A DNA stretch of 64,000 bases from Streptomyces exfoliatus (GCF_000725545.1 NZ_JNZP01000012.1:186001-250000), one strand, 5' to 3'; counted from the first letter of the stretch, positions 48,951-57,868 are shown. Notes: generated from the sequence alone by a model not told the origin. Numbers and translations are program-made.

Positions 48951-49730
48951 ATGCTCGGTACGCAGTTCACCAAGGGCTCTCCCAACTGGCTCGATCTCGG
49001 CAGCCCCGACACCGATGCGGCGAAGGAGTTCTACAGCGCCGTCTTCGGCTGGGAGCTCCTCTCCGCGGGACCCGAGGGCGGCGGCTACGGCTTCTTCCAG
49101 CAGGACGGCCGCACGGTCGCCGCACTCGGCCCGCTCACCGAGGAGGGCGCGGACAGCGCCTGGACCGTGTACTTCCAGACCCCGGACGCGGACGCCACCC
49201 AGAAGGCGGCCGAGGCCGCGGGCGGCGCCGTCCGCCTCGGGGCCTTCGACGTCATGGACGCGGGCCGGATGGCCGCCCTCACCGACCCGGGCGGCGCCCG
49301 GTTCGCGATCTGGCAGCCCGGTGCGGTCCAGGGCCTCCAGCGGACCTCGTCCACCAACACCCTGGTCTGGGTGGAGCTGCACGTCGCCGACCCGGAGACC
49401 GTCCTCGGCTTCTACCGGACCCTGTTCGACTGGCGCTGGGCGGAGATGGAAGCGCCCGGCATGACGTACCGGGTCGTCTCCACCGCCGAGGGCGACCAGG
49501 AGGACGCCTCCTTCGGCGGCGCCGCCGAACTCCAGGACTTCACCGAGGGTCCGCGCTGGATCCCGTACTTCGCCGTCGAGGACGCCGACGCGATCGCCGC
49601 CTCCGCCCAGGGCAACGGCGGCTCCGTCGTGATGCCCGCGGCCGACATCCCGGACGTCGGCCGCATCGCCTGGCTCAAGGACCCCTTCGGCGCGCCCTTC
49701 GCGGTACTCAAGCCCGCACCGATGGGCTGA
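48951..49730 (+). CDS. Two-domain VOC family protein
   Basis: Protein of 259 aa with VOC modules ~8-120 (PNWLDLGSPDTDAAKEFYSAVFGW ... DPGGARFAIWQPG) and ~130-255 (LVWVELHVADPETVLGFYRTLFDW ... DPFGAPFAVLKP). It is the third member of this class in the window, with 19077 and 35030. The ATG at 48951 opens directly into the first module; the frame is open upstream but without family sequence. It follows the flavoprotein gene by 101 bp on the same strand and may or may not be cotranscribed. Confidence 0.85.
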   Translation: MLGTQFTKGSPNWLDLGSPDTDAAKEFYSAVFGWELLSAGPEGGGYGFFQQDGRTVAALGPLTEEGADSAWTVYFQTPDADATQKAAEAAGGAVRLGAFDVMDAGRMAALTDPGGARFAIWQPGAVQGLQRTSSTNTLVWVELHVADPETVLGFYRTLFDWRWAEMEAPGMTYRVVSTAEGDQEDASFGGAAELQDFTEGPRWIPYFAVEDADAIAASAQGNGGSVVMPAADIPDVGRIAWLKDPFGAPFAVLKPAPMG

Positions 49731-49751
49731 CACCGCCCGCGCGCGTCCGTG

Positions 49752-50504
49752 TCAGCGCGCGAAGAGCTCGAAGGTCACCGCCGGGCGGCCGCCGAAGCGG
49801 GCGGCCGCACCGCCGGTCGTCATGGTGAGGAAGTCACGGACGTACGTCTCCGGGTCCTCGTCCGTCAGGGCCTCGATGTAGGCGCGGTGGCAGAGCAGCG
49901 AGCGGATCGCGCGGTCCAGGCCCGGGGCCGCGTCGATCGCGTGGGTCGGGGTGCTGGAGGCCGCGACCGCCACCCAACGGACGCCGCTCCAGGGCTCCAG
50001 GCCCCGCTCGATCAGCTCGGGGAAGATCCAGCGGTTCCCCGCGTCGGCCGCCGCGTCGAGCGTGGCACGGCCGACGGCCAGGTGGTCGGGGGTGTTCCAG
50101 GGAGCCCCTGGACCCCCGCCCCAGGTGTCGCGGTGGTTGAGGGTGACGACGAGTTCGGGGCGGTGGCGGCGGATCGCCGCCGCGATGTCGCGGCGCAGCC
50201 CGAGCCCGTACTCGATCACCCCGTCGCGGTGGTCGAGGAACTCGACCGTGTCCACACCGACGACGGCGGCGCTGTCCCGCTGCTCGCGCTCGCGCAGCGG
50301 ACCGCAGACGTCCGGCGCCAGCGTGTCGATACCGGCCTCGCCCCGGGTGGCGAGGACGTAGACGACCTCCTTCCCCGCGTCCGTCCAGGCGGCGACGGCT
50401 GCCGCGCAGCCGTACTCCAGATCGTCGGGGTGGGCGACGACGGCGAGGGCGCGCCGCCAGTCGCCGGGCATCTCCGCGAGGGCCGTGATGTCGGTTTCCG
50501 TCAT
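49752..50504 (-). CDS. PIG-L family deacetylase
   Basis: Zn-dependent N-deacetylase of the LmbE/MshB/PIG-L family, 250 aa. The metal motif AHPDD is at ~24-28, the partner His in TPDHLAVG, and NHRDTWGGG is also typical. It would remove an acyl group from an N-acyl amino sugar or related compound in the cytoplasm. The ATG at 50504 overlaps the stop of the SIS gene (ATGA). With the SIS isomerase and the GntR regulator it makes a compact amino-sugar catabolic unit; it is too far from mycothiol genes to be called mshB. Confidence 0.87.
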   Translation of the reverse strand: MTETDITALAEMPGDWRRALAVVAHPDDLEYGCAAAVAAWTDAGKEVVYVLATRGEAGIDTLAPDVCGPLREREQRDSAAVVGVDTVEFLDHRDGVIEYGLGLRRDIAAAIRRHRPELVVTLNHRDTWGGGPGAPWNTPDHLAVGRATLDAAADAGNRWIFPELIERGLEPWSGVRWVAVAASSTPTHAIDAAPGLDRAIRSLLCHRAYIEALTDEDPETYVRDFLTMTTGGAAARFGGRPAVTFELFAR

Positions 50505-51436
50505 GCCCGCAGAATACGGGCCGCCTCGGAGGCCGTCGGGCGGAACGCTCCGGAAAGGATCACCGAACGCGAGACGTTCCGGGGGCGGTCGGGGTTGAGG
50601 CCGCGCCGGGCCGCGAGGGCGACCGCGAGCCGCTGGGCGCGGACGAGCGCGGCCACCGGATCGATCGCGTCGGCGGCGAACAGGGCGCCGGTGGACTCCA
50701 CTTCCTCCCGCAGCCCCGACGGCGCCGGGCCGAGGCACCAGACGAGACTGGACCGGTCGCTGATGCTGATCGGACCGTGGCGGTACTCCATGGCCGCGTA
50801 CGACTCCGTCCAGGCGCGGGCCACTTCCCGCAGCTTGAGCGCCGCGTCGTCGGCGAGGCCCACGGTCCAGCCGGTGCCGAGGAAGGTGAACTGGCCCTGC
50901 CGCTCCCAGGCGGCGGGCAGCCGCTCGTACAGGACGAGTTCGGCGTCGGAGACCGACGGCCCGAGGTCCACCCCGAGTCCGGCGCGCAGGAGTTGGAGGG
51001 CCGTGGTGGCGAACCTGGTCTGCACGACGGAGCGTTCGTCGGCGAATCCGAGGTCGACGACCTGGTCGGCGAGCTGCCCGGCCGGGCTGCCGGGTGTGCC
51101 GGTGAGGACGAGCGTGGGCACGCTCCCCGCCGCGCGGCCGAGCAGGTTCACCACCTCCGTCGTGGTGCCGGAGCGGGTCAGGGCCACGATCCGGTCGTAA
51201 CCGCGGCCGAGCGGGGTGGCGTCGGAGGCGGGGAAGGCGTCGGTCTCGCCCGCGCCGAGGGACTCCCGCAGGGCGGCGTAGGCGCGGGCCATGAAGTACG
51301 AGGTGCCGCAGCCCACCACCGCCACGCGCTCGCCGTCCGCGGGCAGCAGGCCCGCCTGGCGGTCGGCGGTCTCGGCGGCACGGCGCCAGCAGTCCGGCTG
51401 GCCGGCGATCTCCGCGCCGACGTGGGTGCTGCTCAT
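50501..51436 (-). CDS. SIS-domain sugar isomerase/deaminase (AgaS/GlmS-like)
   Basis: Cytoplasmic protein of 311 aa with two SIS domains: the first with VAVVGCGTSYFMARAYAAL and VALTRSGTTTEV, the second with FLGTGWTVGLADDAALKLREVA and the conserved EYRHGP. These are the phosphosugar-binding sites of GlmS/AgaS-type aldose-ketose isomerases and deaminases. The glutaminase domain of GlmS is absent. The ATG at 51436 follows GAGGAGAGGA. Downstream it overlaps the PIG-L deacetylase gene, so the substrate is probably an acylated amino-sugar phosphate, deacetylated and then isomerised/deaminated. Confidence 0.87.
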   Translation of the reverse strand: MSSTHVGAEIAGQPDCWRRAAETADRQAGLLPADGERVAVVGCGTSYFMARAYAALRESLGAGETDAFPASDATPLGRGYDRIVALTRSGTTTEVVNLLGRAAGSVPTLVLTGTPGSPAGQLADQVVDLGFADERSVVQTRFATTALQLLRAGLGVDLGPSVSDAELVLYERLPAAWERQGQFTFLGTGWTVGLADDAALKLREVARAWTESYAAMEYRHGPISISDRSSLVWCLGPAPSGLREEVESTGALFAADAIDPVAALVRAQRLAVALAARRGLNPDRPRNVSRSVILSGAFRPTASEAARILRA

Positions 51437-51526
51437 GTCCGGGTCCTCTCCTCGCAGGGTCCCCTCGCGGGGTCCGCACCGAGTTCTACCGGCATCGGCC
51501 AAGAGCACTCCATGAGCAATGGGAAC

Positions 51527-52675
51527 TCACCCCTTGGACTTTTGCACGCCTCCGGTCATGCCCCCGGTCACGCCTCCGCCGCCGCACGAGGCGCGGATCA
51601 CGAGCCGGGGGCGCAGCTGCACCTGGTGCAGCGGGGCGGCGTCGCCCTCGGCGAGACGCCGGAGCAGGATCTGCGCGGCGAGTCTGCCGAGCTGGTACTT
51701 GGGCGGCGAGACGGCCGTCAGAGGGGTCTCGGCGACGTCGGCGAACTCGTTGTCGTAGCTGATCAGGGCGAGGTCGTCCGGGACCCGTACGCCTGCCCGG
51801 CGGGCCGCGCCGAGCATCAGCGCGGCCTCACGGTCGCCGAAGCAGAGCGCGGCGGTGACTCCGGCGTCCCGCAGCGCGGCGAGGGCCCGGTCGGCACGCT
51901 CCGGGTCCCAGCGGGCCATCACGTCCCGCTCGCACGGCGGGGCGTCGGGCAGCCCGAGGTCGGTGAGGGCGCGGGCGAAGCCGGACTCGATGGGCGCGGT
52001 GGTGGGCGCGTCGGTACGGGCCACGAGCCCGAGGCGCTCGTGGCCGAGGGCGCGCAGATGGCGTACGGCGTCGTAGGCGCCTCCCTCGTGGTCGGTGCAG
52101 ACGTGCTCGGTGGGGTCGCCGGGACCGTGGGCGGCGAGCCTGCGCTCGACGAGGACGGCGGGGACGGGCAGGGCGAGGAGTTCCTCGGCGCGCCGTCCGG
52201 GGTCGGTGGCGGTGTGCAGGCTGGGGACGAGGAGGAGCCCGTGGACACCTGCGGAGAGGAGGCGCGCCACGGCGGCGTCCTCCTCGTCGGGGTCGTAGTG
52301 GGAGCAGGCGAGGACCAGCCGGGCGCCGGCCGCCGCGAGTTCCTTCTCGATGCCCTGGAGGACGCGCGGGTAGTAGAAGGTGGTGTCGGGGACGAGGACG
52401 CCGACGATCCGCTGTCCGGTGGCGTCGCGTTCGGGGCGGTGGGCGGCGAAGGTGCCCGCGCCCTGTCTGCGCTCGACGAGCCGGAGGGCGACGAGGTCCT
52501 CGTAGGCGCGGCGGACGGTCGTCACCGACAGGCCCGTCTCGGTGGCGAGGGCGCGCTCGGTGGGCAGTTTGCTGCCGGGTGGCCAGGTGCCGTCGAGGAT
52601 GCCGCGCCGCAGCTCGGCCATCAGGGCCCGGAACTTCAGCTCCCGGCCGGACGCCGGTGTCTCGCGTCCCGTCAT
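51527..52675 (-). CDS. GntR/LacI-hybrid transcriptional regulator
   Basis: Regulator of 382 aa with a GntR winged helix at ~14-80 (ILDGTWPPGSKLPTERALATET, SVTTVRRAYEDL) and a LacI/GalR-type sugar-binding effector domain at ~88-360 (RIVGVLVPDTTFYYPRVLQGIEKEL ... ALISYDNEFADVAETPLTAV). This AraR-like hybrid architecture marks sugar-responsive repressors. It lies upstream of and in the same direction as the SIS and PIG-L genes (90-bp gap containing GAGTTC/GAACTC arms at 51481-51486 and 51523-51528), so it probably controls them in response to a sugar or amino-sugar. Confidence 0.88.
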   Translation of the reverse strand: MTGRETPASGRELKFRALMAELRRGILDGTWPPGSKLPTERALATETGLSVTTVRRAYEDLVALRLVERRQGAGTFAAHRPERDATGQRIVGVLVPDTTFYYPRVLQGIEKELAAAGARLVLACSHYDPDEEDAAVARLLSAGVHGLLLVPSLHTATDPGRRAEELLALPVPAVLVERRLAAHGPGDPTEHVCTDHEGGAYDAVRHLRALGHERLGLVARTDAPTTAPIESGFARALTDLGLPDAPPCERDVMARWDPERADRALAALRDAGVTAALCFGDREAALMLGAARRAGVRVPDDLALISYDNEFADVAETPLTAVSPPKYQLGRLAAQILLRRLAEGDAAPLHQVQLRPRLVIRASCGGGGVTGGMTGGVQKSKG

Positions 52676-52743
52676 CCGGGCCCCCTTCTCGCTCGCGGCG
52701 CTCCCCGGTCCTCCGGGGCGCGCCGCATCCTATGCGGAAGTGG

Positions 52744-54051
52744 TCAGATCTCGTTCCGGGAGAGCGCGAGCAGTCGGTCGAGGACGCGCGGTCCGCCTGC
52801 GCGGACGCCGTCGTGCTCGAACTCGTCGGTCACCCAGGTCCGCAGTCCGCGTACGGTGCGCGCGGTGTCGAGGGAGTGGGCGGTGTCGACGTACATGTCG
52901 TCGTGGTAGACGGCGGCGGCGACCGGCACCTGGTTGGCGGCGAGGCGTTCGGGGTCGTAGAGCGGGGCCCAGTCGGTGCGGGCGGCGAGCAGTTCCGCGG
53001 TCTCGCGGAGCGGGCGCAGGGCGGGGTCGGTGGTGAAGTGCCAGGGGTGGACGGTCTCGCCGGTGAAGAGGAGCGGCCTGCCCTCGGCGAGCGCGGCGCG
53101 GGCGTCGAACTCGGGGTGCTCGGCGCGGACGCGTTCGGCGGCCCAGTCGGTGGCGCCCCGCCCCTGGGCGTAGATGGCCTCGTGGAGCACGGCGTACAGC
53201 GGGTGTCCGGCGTACGACAGGTGTGCCTGGACCTGTTCGAGGAAGGCGTCGGCGAGCGCGGGCCCGCCGGGGGTGGGGACGAAGGCGCCTTCCAGGAGCA
53301 GGTGGAGCTGGTGGGTGCCGTCGCCGGAGCCGAGGAGGATGCCGAGGGACTGGAAGGCCTCGACGGTGAGCGGGCCGCCGCCGGGGAGGGTGACCTCGTG
53401 GTCGAGGAGGTGGGCGGCGATGGCGCGGGCCCGTTCGGCGTCCTGCGGGTAGCGGGCGAAGTGGGCCTCGTTCTTGCGCCGGATGCGGGGGTAGGCGGCG
53501 CGGTAGACCTCGTCGGCGCCGGCGTACAGGGACGGCAGTCCGCCGGTGATCAGGACCCGCTCCAGGCCCTCGGGTGCGGTGGAGAGGTAGTGGACGGCGC
53601 AGAAGCCGCCGAAGCTCTGGCCGAGGACCGTCCACGGGGCGCCGCCGGTCAGCCGGCGCCTGATCAGCTCGCAGTCCTTGACGATGGAGTCGGCGCGGAA
53701 GTGGGTGAGGTAGTCGGCCTGTTCGGCCGGCTTGCCGCGCAGGGGCAGGGTCTGGCGGTTGGCGGGGGTGGAGCGGCCCGTGCCCCGCTGGTCGAGGAGG
53801 AGCACGCGGAACTCCCTGACGGCCCGGCCGAGCCAGGCCTGCGGGCCGATGAAGCGGCGGGCGCCGAAACCGGGGCCGCCCTCCAGGTAGACCAGCCAGG
53901 GCAGCCGCTCCCGGTCGGGTCCGGCGTTGCCGGTCGCGACGACCTCGCGGCCGAAGACCTCGATGCGCTCGCCGTCGGGGCGGGAGTGGTCGAGGGGGAC
54001 GGGAAAGCGGTGGTCGGTGAGGACGAGTCCCGGCTGCCGGTAGGTGGTCAC
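52744..54051 (-). CDS. S33 peptidase / proline iminopeptidase-like hydrolase
   Basis: Alpha/beta-hydrolase of 435 aa, in the range of the actinobacterial tricorn-interacting/proline iminopeptidase group. Seen are the oxyanion motif YLEGGPGFG, DQRGTGRS, the nucleophile elbow GQSFGGF with the catalytic Ser, and a late His region (DDMYVDTAHSLDTA). There is no signal peptide, so it should clip N-terminal residues from peptides in the cytoplasm. The GTG at 54051, after AGGAG, is favoured over the longer frame opening at 54147, which would overlap the downstream region of the binding-protein gene. Confidence 0.85.
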   Translation of the reverse strand: MTTYRQPGLVLTDHRFPVPLDHSRPDGERIEVFGREVVATGNAGPDRERLPWLVYLEGGPGFGARRFIGPQAWLGRAVREFRVLLLDQRGTGRSTPANRQTLPLRGKPAEQADYLTHFRADSIVKDCELIRRRLTGGAPWTVLGQSFGGFCAVHYLSTAPEGLERVLITGGLPSLYAGADEVYRAAYPRIRRKNEAHFARYPQDAERARAIAAHLLDHEVTLPGGGPLTVEAFQSLGILLGSGDGTHQLHLLLEGAFVPTPGGPALADAFLEQVQAHLSYAGHPLYAVLHEAIYAQGRGATDWAAERVRAEHPEFDARAALAEGRPLLFTGETVHPWHFTTDPALRPLRETAELLAARTDWAPLYDPERLAANQVPVAAAVYHDDMYVDTAHSLDTARTVRGLRTWVTDEFEHDGVRAGGPRVLDRLLALSRNEI

Positions 54052-54133
54052 GCTGTCGCTGCTCCTGTTCGGTACGCCCCCGCGAGGACAGTGGATCATA
54101 CGTGGGGTGCCGTACGGATCGTGCCGGGGCCTG

Positions 54134-55084
54134 TCACCCCCGGACAAGGCCCTTGTCCACGAGGTAGTTCCGTGCGACGTCCTCGGGCAGGCGGCGCCAG
54201 CTGTCGACCTGCTCGTTGAGGTGGGCCAGGTCGGCCGTGGTCAGGACCGTGTTGAGCCGGTCGAGCGCGCGGGTGACGCGCTCGCTCCCGGCGCGGGCGC
54301 GGTTCACGACGGGCACGATGTGGTCGGCGTTCTGCAGGTGCTTGTCGTCGGCGAGCAGGACGAGCCCGAAGTCGTCGAGCGTGGCGTCGGTGGTCGTGGT
54401 GAGCACCAGCTGGTCCTGCCCGTTCTGGACGGCCTGTTTGGCCGGGGTGGTGCCGACGCCCTTGGGGTCGACGGCGGTCACGTCGATGCCGTAGATCTCC
54501 TTCAGACCCGGGGCGCAGTACGGCCGACTGACGCATTCGTCACCGGCCGCGAGGCGGATGGGGAGACCGGTGGCGCCGAGGTCGCTGAGGGTCTTCAGAC
54601 GGTGTTCGGCGGCGAAGGCGGCGGTCACGGCGAAGGCGTTCTGGTCGACGGCGCGGCCCGCGTCGAGAACGGTGAGGCCGCGCGGGCCGGCGAGCGCGCG
54701 GAGCGCCGTCATGGTCCTGGCCGGGTCGGGAGAGCCGACGGTCGGCGCGTCCGCCCCGTTGGCCTTGGCGTTCAGCCAGTCGGCGAAGGTCGCCGCGTAC
54801 TCCGCTACGACGTCGATCTGGCCGCGTTCCAGGGCGGGTTCGTACAGCTCCCGGTTGCTGACGGAGAGGATCTTCGTACGGAATCCGGCCTCCTGGAGCA
54901 GCAGGGCGTACATCTGGGCCAGCAGGTCGCTCTCGGTGAAGCCGGCCGAGCCGACGGTCAGCCGGCGGCTGTCGCCCGGCGGGGCCGTGACCGTGTCCCG
55001 GTCCTCCAGGGACGGTCCCGCGGCGCAGCCGGTGGCGCAGAGGAGGAGGCAGAGGACCGTGACGGGGACGCCCGGCGGTCTCAT
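54134..55084 (-). CDS. Glycine betaine/osmoprotectant binding lipoprotein
   Basis: OpuAC/ProX-type solute-binding protein, 316 aa. A short signal ends in the lipobox LLCATGC; the mature protein has VGSAGFTESDLLAQMYALLL, ISVSNRELYEPALERGQIDVV-like ligand loop (with VVAEYAATF) and the C-terminal LNEQVDSWRRLPEDVARNYL typical of this family. It would bind betaine, choline or a similar quaternary amine. ATG at 55084 overlaps the permease stop by 4 bp. Last gene of a three-gene operon with no ATPase. Confidence 0.87.
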   Translation of the reverse strand: MRPPGVPVTVLCLLLCATGCAAGPSLEDRDTVTAPPGDSRRLTVGSAGFTESDLLAQMYALLLQEAGFRTKILSVSNRELYEPALERGQIDVVAEYAATFADWLNAKANGADAPTVGSPDPARTMTALRALAGPRGLTVLDAGRAVDQNAFAVTAAFAAEHRLKTLSDLGATGLPIRLAAGDECVSRPYCAPGLKEIYGIDVTAVDPKGVGTTPAKQAVQNGQDQLVLTTTTDATLDDFGLVLLADDKHLQNADHIVPVVNRARAGSERVTRALDRLNTVLTTADLAHLNEQVDSWRRLPEDVARNYLVDKGLVRG

Positions 55085-55755
55085 GCGCCGCTCCCCCGCG
55101 CCCCGGTGGGCGCGAGGCGCTGGAGGCCCTCGAAGACGCCCTCCACGAGGAGTGCGAGCGCCGCGACCAGACAGGCGCCGGCGACGACCTGCGGTGTGGA
55201 GGCGAGGTTGAACCCGGCGGTGATGATCCGGCCGAGTCCGCCGCCGCCGGCGAGGGCGGCCACGGTGGCGGTGGCGACGAGCTGGACGGCGGCGATCCGT
55301 ACGCCGGTGAGGACCATCGGCAGCGCGAGGGGCAGTTCGACCCGGGCCAGGGTCTGGCCGCCCGTCATGCCCATGCCTCTGGCGGCCCGTACGACGTCGG
55401 CGTCGACGCCCCGCATCCCCACGTACGCGTTGGTCAGGAGCGGCGGCACGGCGAACAGGACGAGGGCGATGATCGTCGGCCAGTCGCCGTACGCGCCGAT
55501 CGGGCTGAGCAGGAGCACCACGAGGACGGCGAAGGTGGGGACGGCCCGGCCCGCGTTGGCGAGGTTCACGGCGAGCGCGCCGCCCTTGCCGAGGTGGCCG
55601 AGGACGAAGGCGGTCGGCAGGGCGACGAGACAGCTGAGGGCGAGGCAGACGACGGTGAGGAAGACGTGCTCGCCGAGCCGGTGCCAGACGCCGTTCTCGC
55701 CGGACCAGTGCGCGGAGGTGGTCAGCCAGGACCAGGCGTCGGCGAGGGTGGTCAC
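55081..55755 (-). CDS. Osmoprotectant ABC permease (OpuCB/CD type)
   Basis: Inner-membrane permease of 224 aa, five to six hydrophobic segments. The family motifs are NAGRAVPTFAVLVVLLL, PPLLTNAYVGMRGVDADVVRAARGMGMT, and LPLALPMVLTGVRIAAVQLVATATVAALAGGGGLG. The GTG at 55755 overlaps the stop of the sister permease (GTGA). Together they would form the channel for the ligand delivered by the lipoprotein at 54134. Confidence 0.88.
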   Translation of the reverse strand: MTTLADAWSWLTTSAHWSGENGVWHRLGEHVFLTVVCLALSCLVALPTAFVLGHLGKGGALAVNLANAGRAVPTFAVLVVLLLSPIGAYGDWPTIIALVLFAVPPLLTNAYVGMRGVDADVVRAARGMGMTGGQTLARVELPLALPMVLTGVRIAAVQLVATATVAALAGGGGLGRIITAGFNLASTPQVVAGACLVAALALLVEGVFEGLQRLAPTGARGSGA

Positions 55756-56432
55756 GCGGCCCGCCCGCGGGTCCAGGGAGTGAGCAGGCGCTGTACGCCG
55801 AGGAGGAGCAGGTCGGCTGCGACGGCGATGAGGACGCAGAGCACGGAGGCGGTGAGGACCTGGGCCTTGAAGTAGGTGTTCATGCCGGAGTAGATGAGGT
55901 TGCCCAACCCGCCGTGGCCCACGATCGCGCCGATGGTGACGAGGGAGACGGCGGAGACGGTGGCGATCCGCAGCCCGGCCATGGCGGCGGGCAGGGCGAG
56001 CGGCAGTTCGACGGCGAGGAGCAGTCTGACCGGCCCGTATCCGAGGCCGCGCGCGGCCTGCCGGGTCTCCTCGGGGACGGCGCGGAGTCCGGCGAGGAGG
56101 TTGCGGACGAGGAGGGTGAGGGAGTACAGGACGAGCCCGGCCACGACCAGGGCGGCGGACAGCCCGTACACGGGCAGGAGCAGCGAGAACATCGCGAGCG
56201 CCGGGATCGTGTACAGGAGCGTGGTCACCCCGAGGACCGGGCCCGCCGCCAGGCGCCAGCGGCGGGCCGCGACCGCGAGCGGCAGGGCGAGCAGCAGGGC
56301 GAGGGCGACGGAGACGGCGGTCAGCTGGAGGTGCTGGACGACCGCGTCGCCGAGGATCTCGCGCCGGGTGGAGAGGTAGGCGCCGCAGATCCACTCGTTG
56401 CGGGCGAGGCAGTCGTCGGGCGGCGCGATCAC
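55752..56432 (-). CDS. Osmoprotectant ABC permease (OpuCB/CD type)
   Basis: Second inner-membrane permease, 226 aa. The start CLARNEWICGAYLSTRR is characteristic of the permease read first in these operons; TIPALAMFSLLLP, EETRQAARGLGYG, and ELPLALPAAMAGLRIATVSAVSLVTIGAIVGHGGLG are family motifs. The start is GTG at 56432, directly after GGGAGG, so the spacing is unusually tight. No ATPase gene lies upstream: the next gene (56545) encodes a VOC protein. Confidence 0.85.
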   Translation of the reverse strand: MIAPPDDCLARNEWICGAYLSTRREILGDAVVQHLQLTAVSVALALLLALPLAVAARRWRLAAGPVLGVTTLLYTIPALAMFSLLLPVYGLSAALVVAGLVLYSLTLLVRNLLAGLRAVPEETRQAARGLGYGPVRLLLAVELPLALPAAMAGLRIATVSAVSLVTIGAIVGHGGLGNLIYSGMNTYFKAQVLTASVLCVLIAVAADLLLLGVQRLLTPWTRGRAA

Positions 56433-56544
56433 CCTCCCATTCGAGGGGGTACGGGGCCGCCGCGCACGCGGGCCGGTCCGTTCGGGGACGGGCGCGGCGC
56501 CGGGTCCGGTGCCCCACGGCGGGCTGCGGGCTGCGGGCTGCGGG

Positions 56545-56931
56545 TCAGCCCTCCTGGAGGACCGACAGGACGTTGCCGGCCGGGTCCTTGAACCAGGCGA
56601 TGGCCGGTCCGCCCTCGACCCGCATGACGCCCTTCTCGTCGGCCTCGAAGTCCGCGTACCGCTCCAGGGTCACGCCGCGCCCCGTCAGCTCGTCGACGGC
56701 CCGGTCGATGTCGTCGACCTCGAAGTTGAGGATCGTGAAGGTGGCGGGGGCGTGATCGTCCTTGGGGTAGACGAAGATCCGCGCCCCTCCTGCCAGGGTG
56801 AGGAAGAGCATCCGCATCTCGCCCTCGCCCTCCAGCTCCGCCTTCAGGCCGAGGGTCTCACCGTAGAAGCGTCGGGCGGCGTCGAGGTCGTCGACCGAGA
56901 AGCCGCTGAACGCCGGGGTTTCGCCGAACAT
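56545..56931 (-). CDS. Single-domain VOC family protein
   Basis: Small cytoplasmic protein of 128 aa with one glyoxalase-fold module made of two beta-alpha-beta-beta-beta units: FSGFSVDDLDAARRFYGETLGL at the start, TILNFEVDDIDRAVDELTGRGV in the middle and WFKDPAGNVLSVLQEG at the end. The last Glu fits a metal or substrate ligand. The ATG at 56931 follows GGGAGC. It is distinct from the three two-domain VOC proteins in the window. A TGCGGGC triplet repeat lies just downstream near 56520-56541. Confidence 0.85.
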   Translation of the reverse strand: MFGETPAFSGFSVDDLDAARRFYGETLGLKAELEGEGEMRMLFLTLAGGARIFVYPKDDHAPATFTILNFEVDDIDRAVDELTGRGVTLERYADFEADEKGVMRVEGGPAIAWFKDPAGNVLSVLQEG

Positions 56932-57037
56932 GACGTGCTCCCTTCCGGGGTCCTGTCGCGAGGCACCCCTTCCAGGATCCGCCGCCCGTCCGGACCCCGC
57001 CGCCCGGGAGGCCGCCGCCCACCGCCTCACGGGGCGC

Positions 57038-57868
57038 TCAGGGCGCGATCGGCAGCTGTCGCTTGTGCTCGGTGAGCCGGTACCGGCGGACGATCGAGGC
57101 GAAGGCGGCCTCGGCGACCGGCTTCCCCTCCAGGAAGTCGTCGATGTCGTCGTACGTGACACCGAGCGCGTCCTCGTCGGGCTTGCCCGGGTCGAGCGTC
57201 TCCAGGTCGGCGGTGGGGGTCTTCCACACCAGCTCGGCAGGGGCGCCCAGCTCGGCGGCGACCGCGCGGACGCGCCGCTTGGTGAGGCCGGTGAGCGGGA
57301 CGACGTCGGCGGCGCCGTCGCCGAACTTGGTGAAGAAGCCGGAGACGGCCTCGGCGGCGTGGTCGGTGCCGACGACGAGCCCGTCGTGGGCGCCGGCGAC
57401 GGCGTACTGGGCGATCATCCGCTGGCGGGCCTTGATGTTGCCCTGCACGAAGTCCTGGTGGTGGGCGTCGCGGAAGGTCACGCCCCCGGCCAGGCAGGCG
57501 TCCAGGGCGGCGTCGCTCGCGGCCTTGACGTCCACCGTGAGGACCTGGTCGGCGCGGATGAAGCCGAGGGCCGTCTGCGCGTCGCTCTCGTCGGCCTGGA
57601 CGCCGTACGGCAGGCGCATCGCGTAGAAGACGGCGCCGTGACCGGCGGCCCGGGCCCGTTCCACGGCGAGCTGGCAGAGCCGGCCCGCCGTGGTGGAGTC
57701 GACGCCGCCGCTGATGCCGAGGACGAGGGAGCGCAGCCCCGTGGAGGTGAGGCGCTCGGTGAGGAAGGCCACGCGGCGCTCGATCTCGGCCCGCGGGTCG
57801 AAGAGCTCGGCCACCTGGAGGTCCCGGGCGATCTGCTGCTGGAGGGCGGTGGACGCCGGGTCGGTCAC
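57038..57868 (-). CDS. nadE: Ammonia-dependent NAD+ synthetase
   Basis: Catalyses the last step of NAD+ synthesis, amidating deamido-NAD+ with ATP and ammonia. The 276-aa length and the lack of an N-terminal glutaminase domain mark the NH3-dependent NadE class. The PP-loop is LVLGISGGVDSTTAGRL; other family motifs are RLPYGVQADESDAQ, NIKARQRM, VVGTDHAAEAVSGFFTKFGDGAAD and KTPTADLETLDPGKPDE. The start is GTG at 57868 with GAGGAGA; the open frame upstream has no family sequence. It stands as a single gene between the VOC gene and the molybdoenzyme cluster. Confidence 0.95.
   Translation of the reverse strand: MTDPASTALQQQIARDLQVAELFDPRAEIERRVAFLTERLTSTGLRSLVLGISGGVDSTTAGRLCQLAVERARAAGHGAVFYAMRLPYGVQADESDAQTALGFIRADQVLTVDVKAASDAALDACLAGGVTFRDAHHQDFVQGNIKARQRMIAQYAVAGAHDGLVVGTDHAAEAVSGFFTKFGDGAADVVPLTGLTKRRVRAVAAELGAPAELVWKTPTADLETLDPGKPDEDALGVTYDDIDDFLEGKPVAEAAFASIVRRYRLTEHKRQLPIAP

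Noticed and set aside
49752..50504. Calling the PIG-L gene mshB or mca of mycothiol metabolism
   Set aside because: The HPDD motif is shared by the whole family, and the SIS/GntR context points to amino-sugar use instead.
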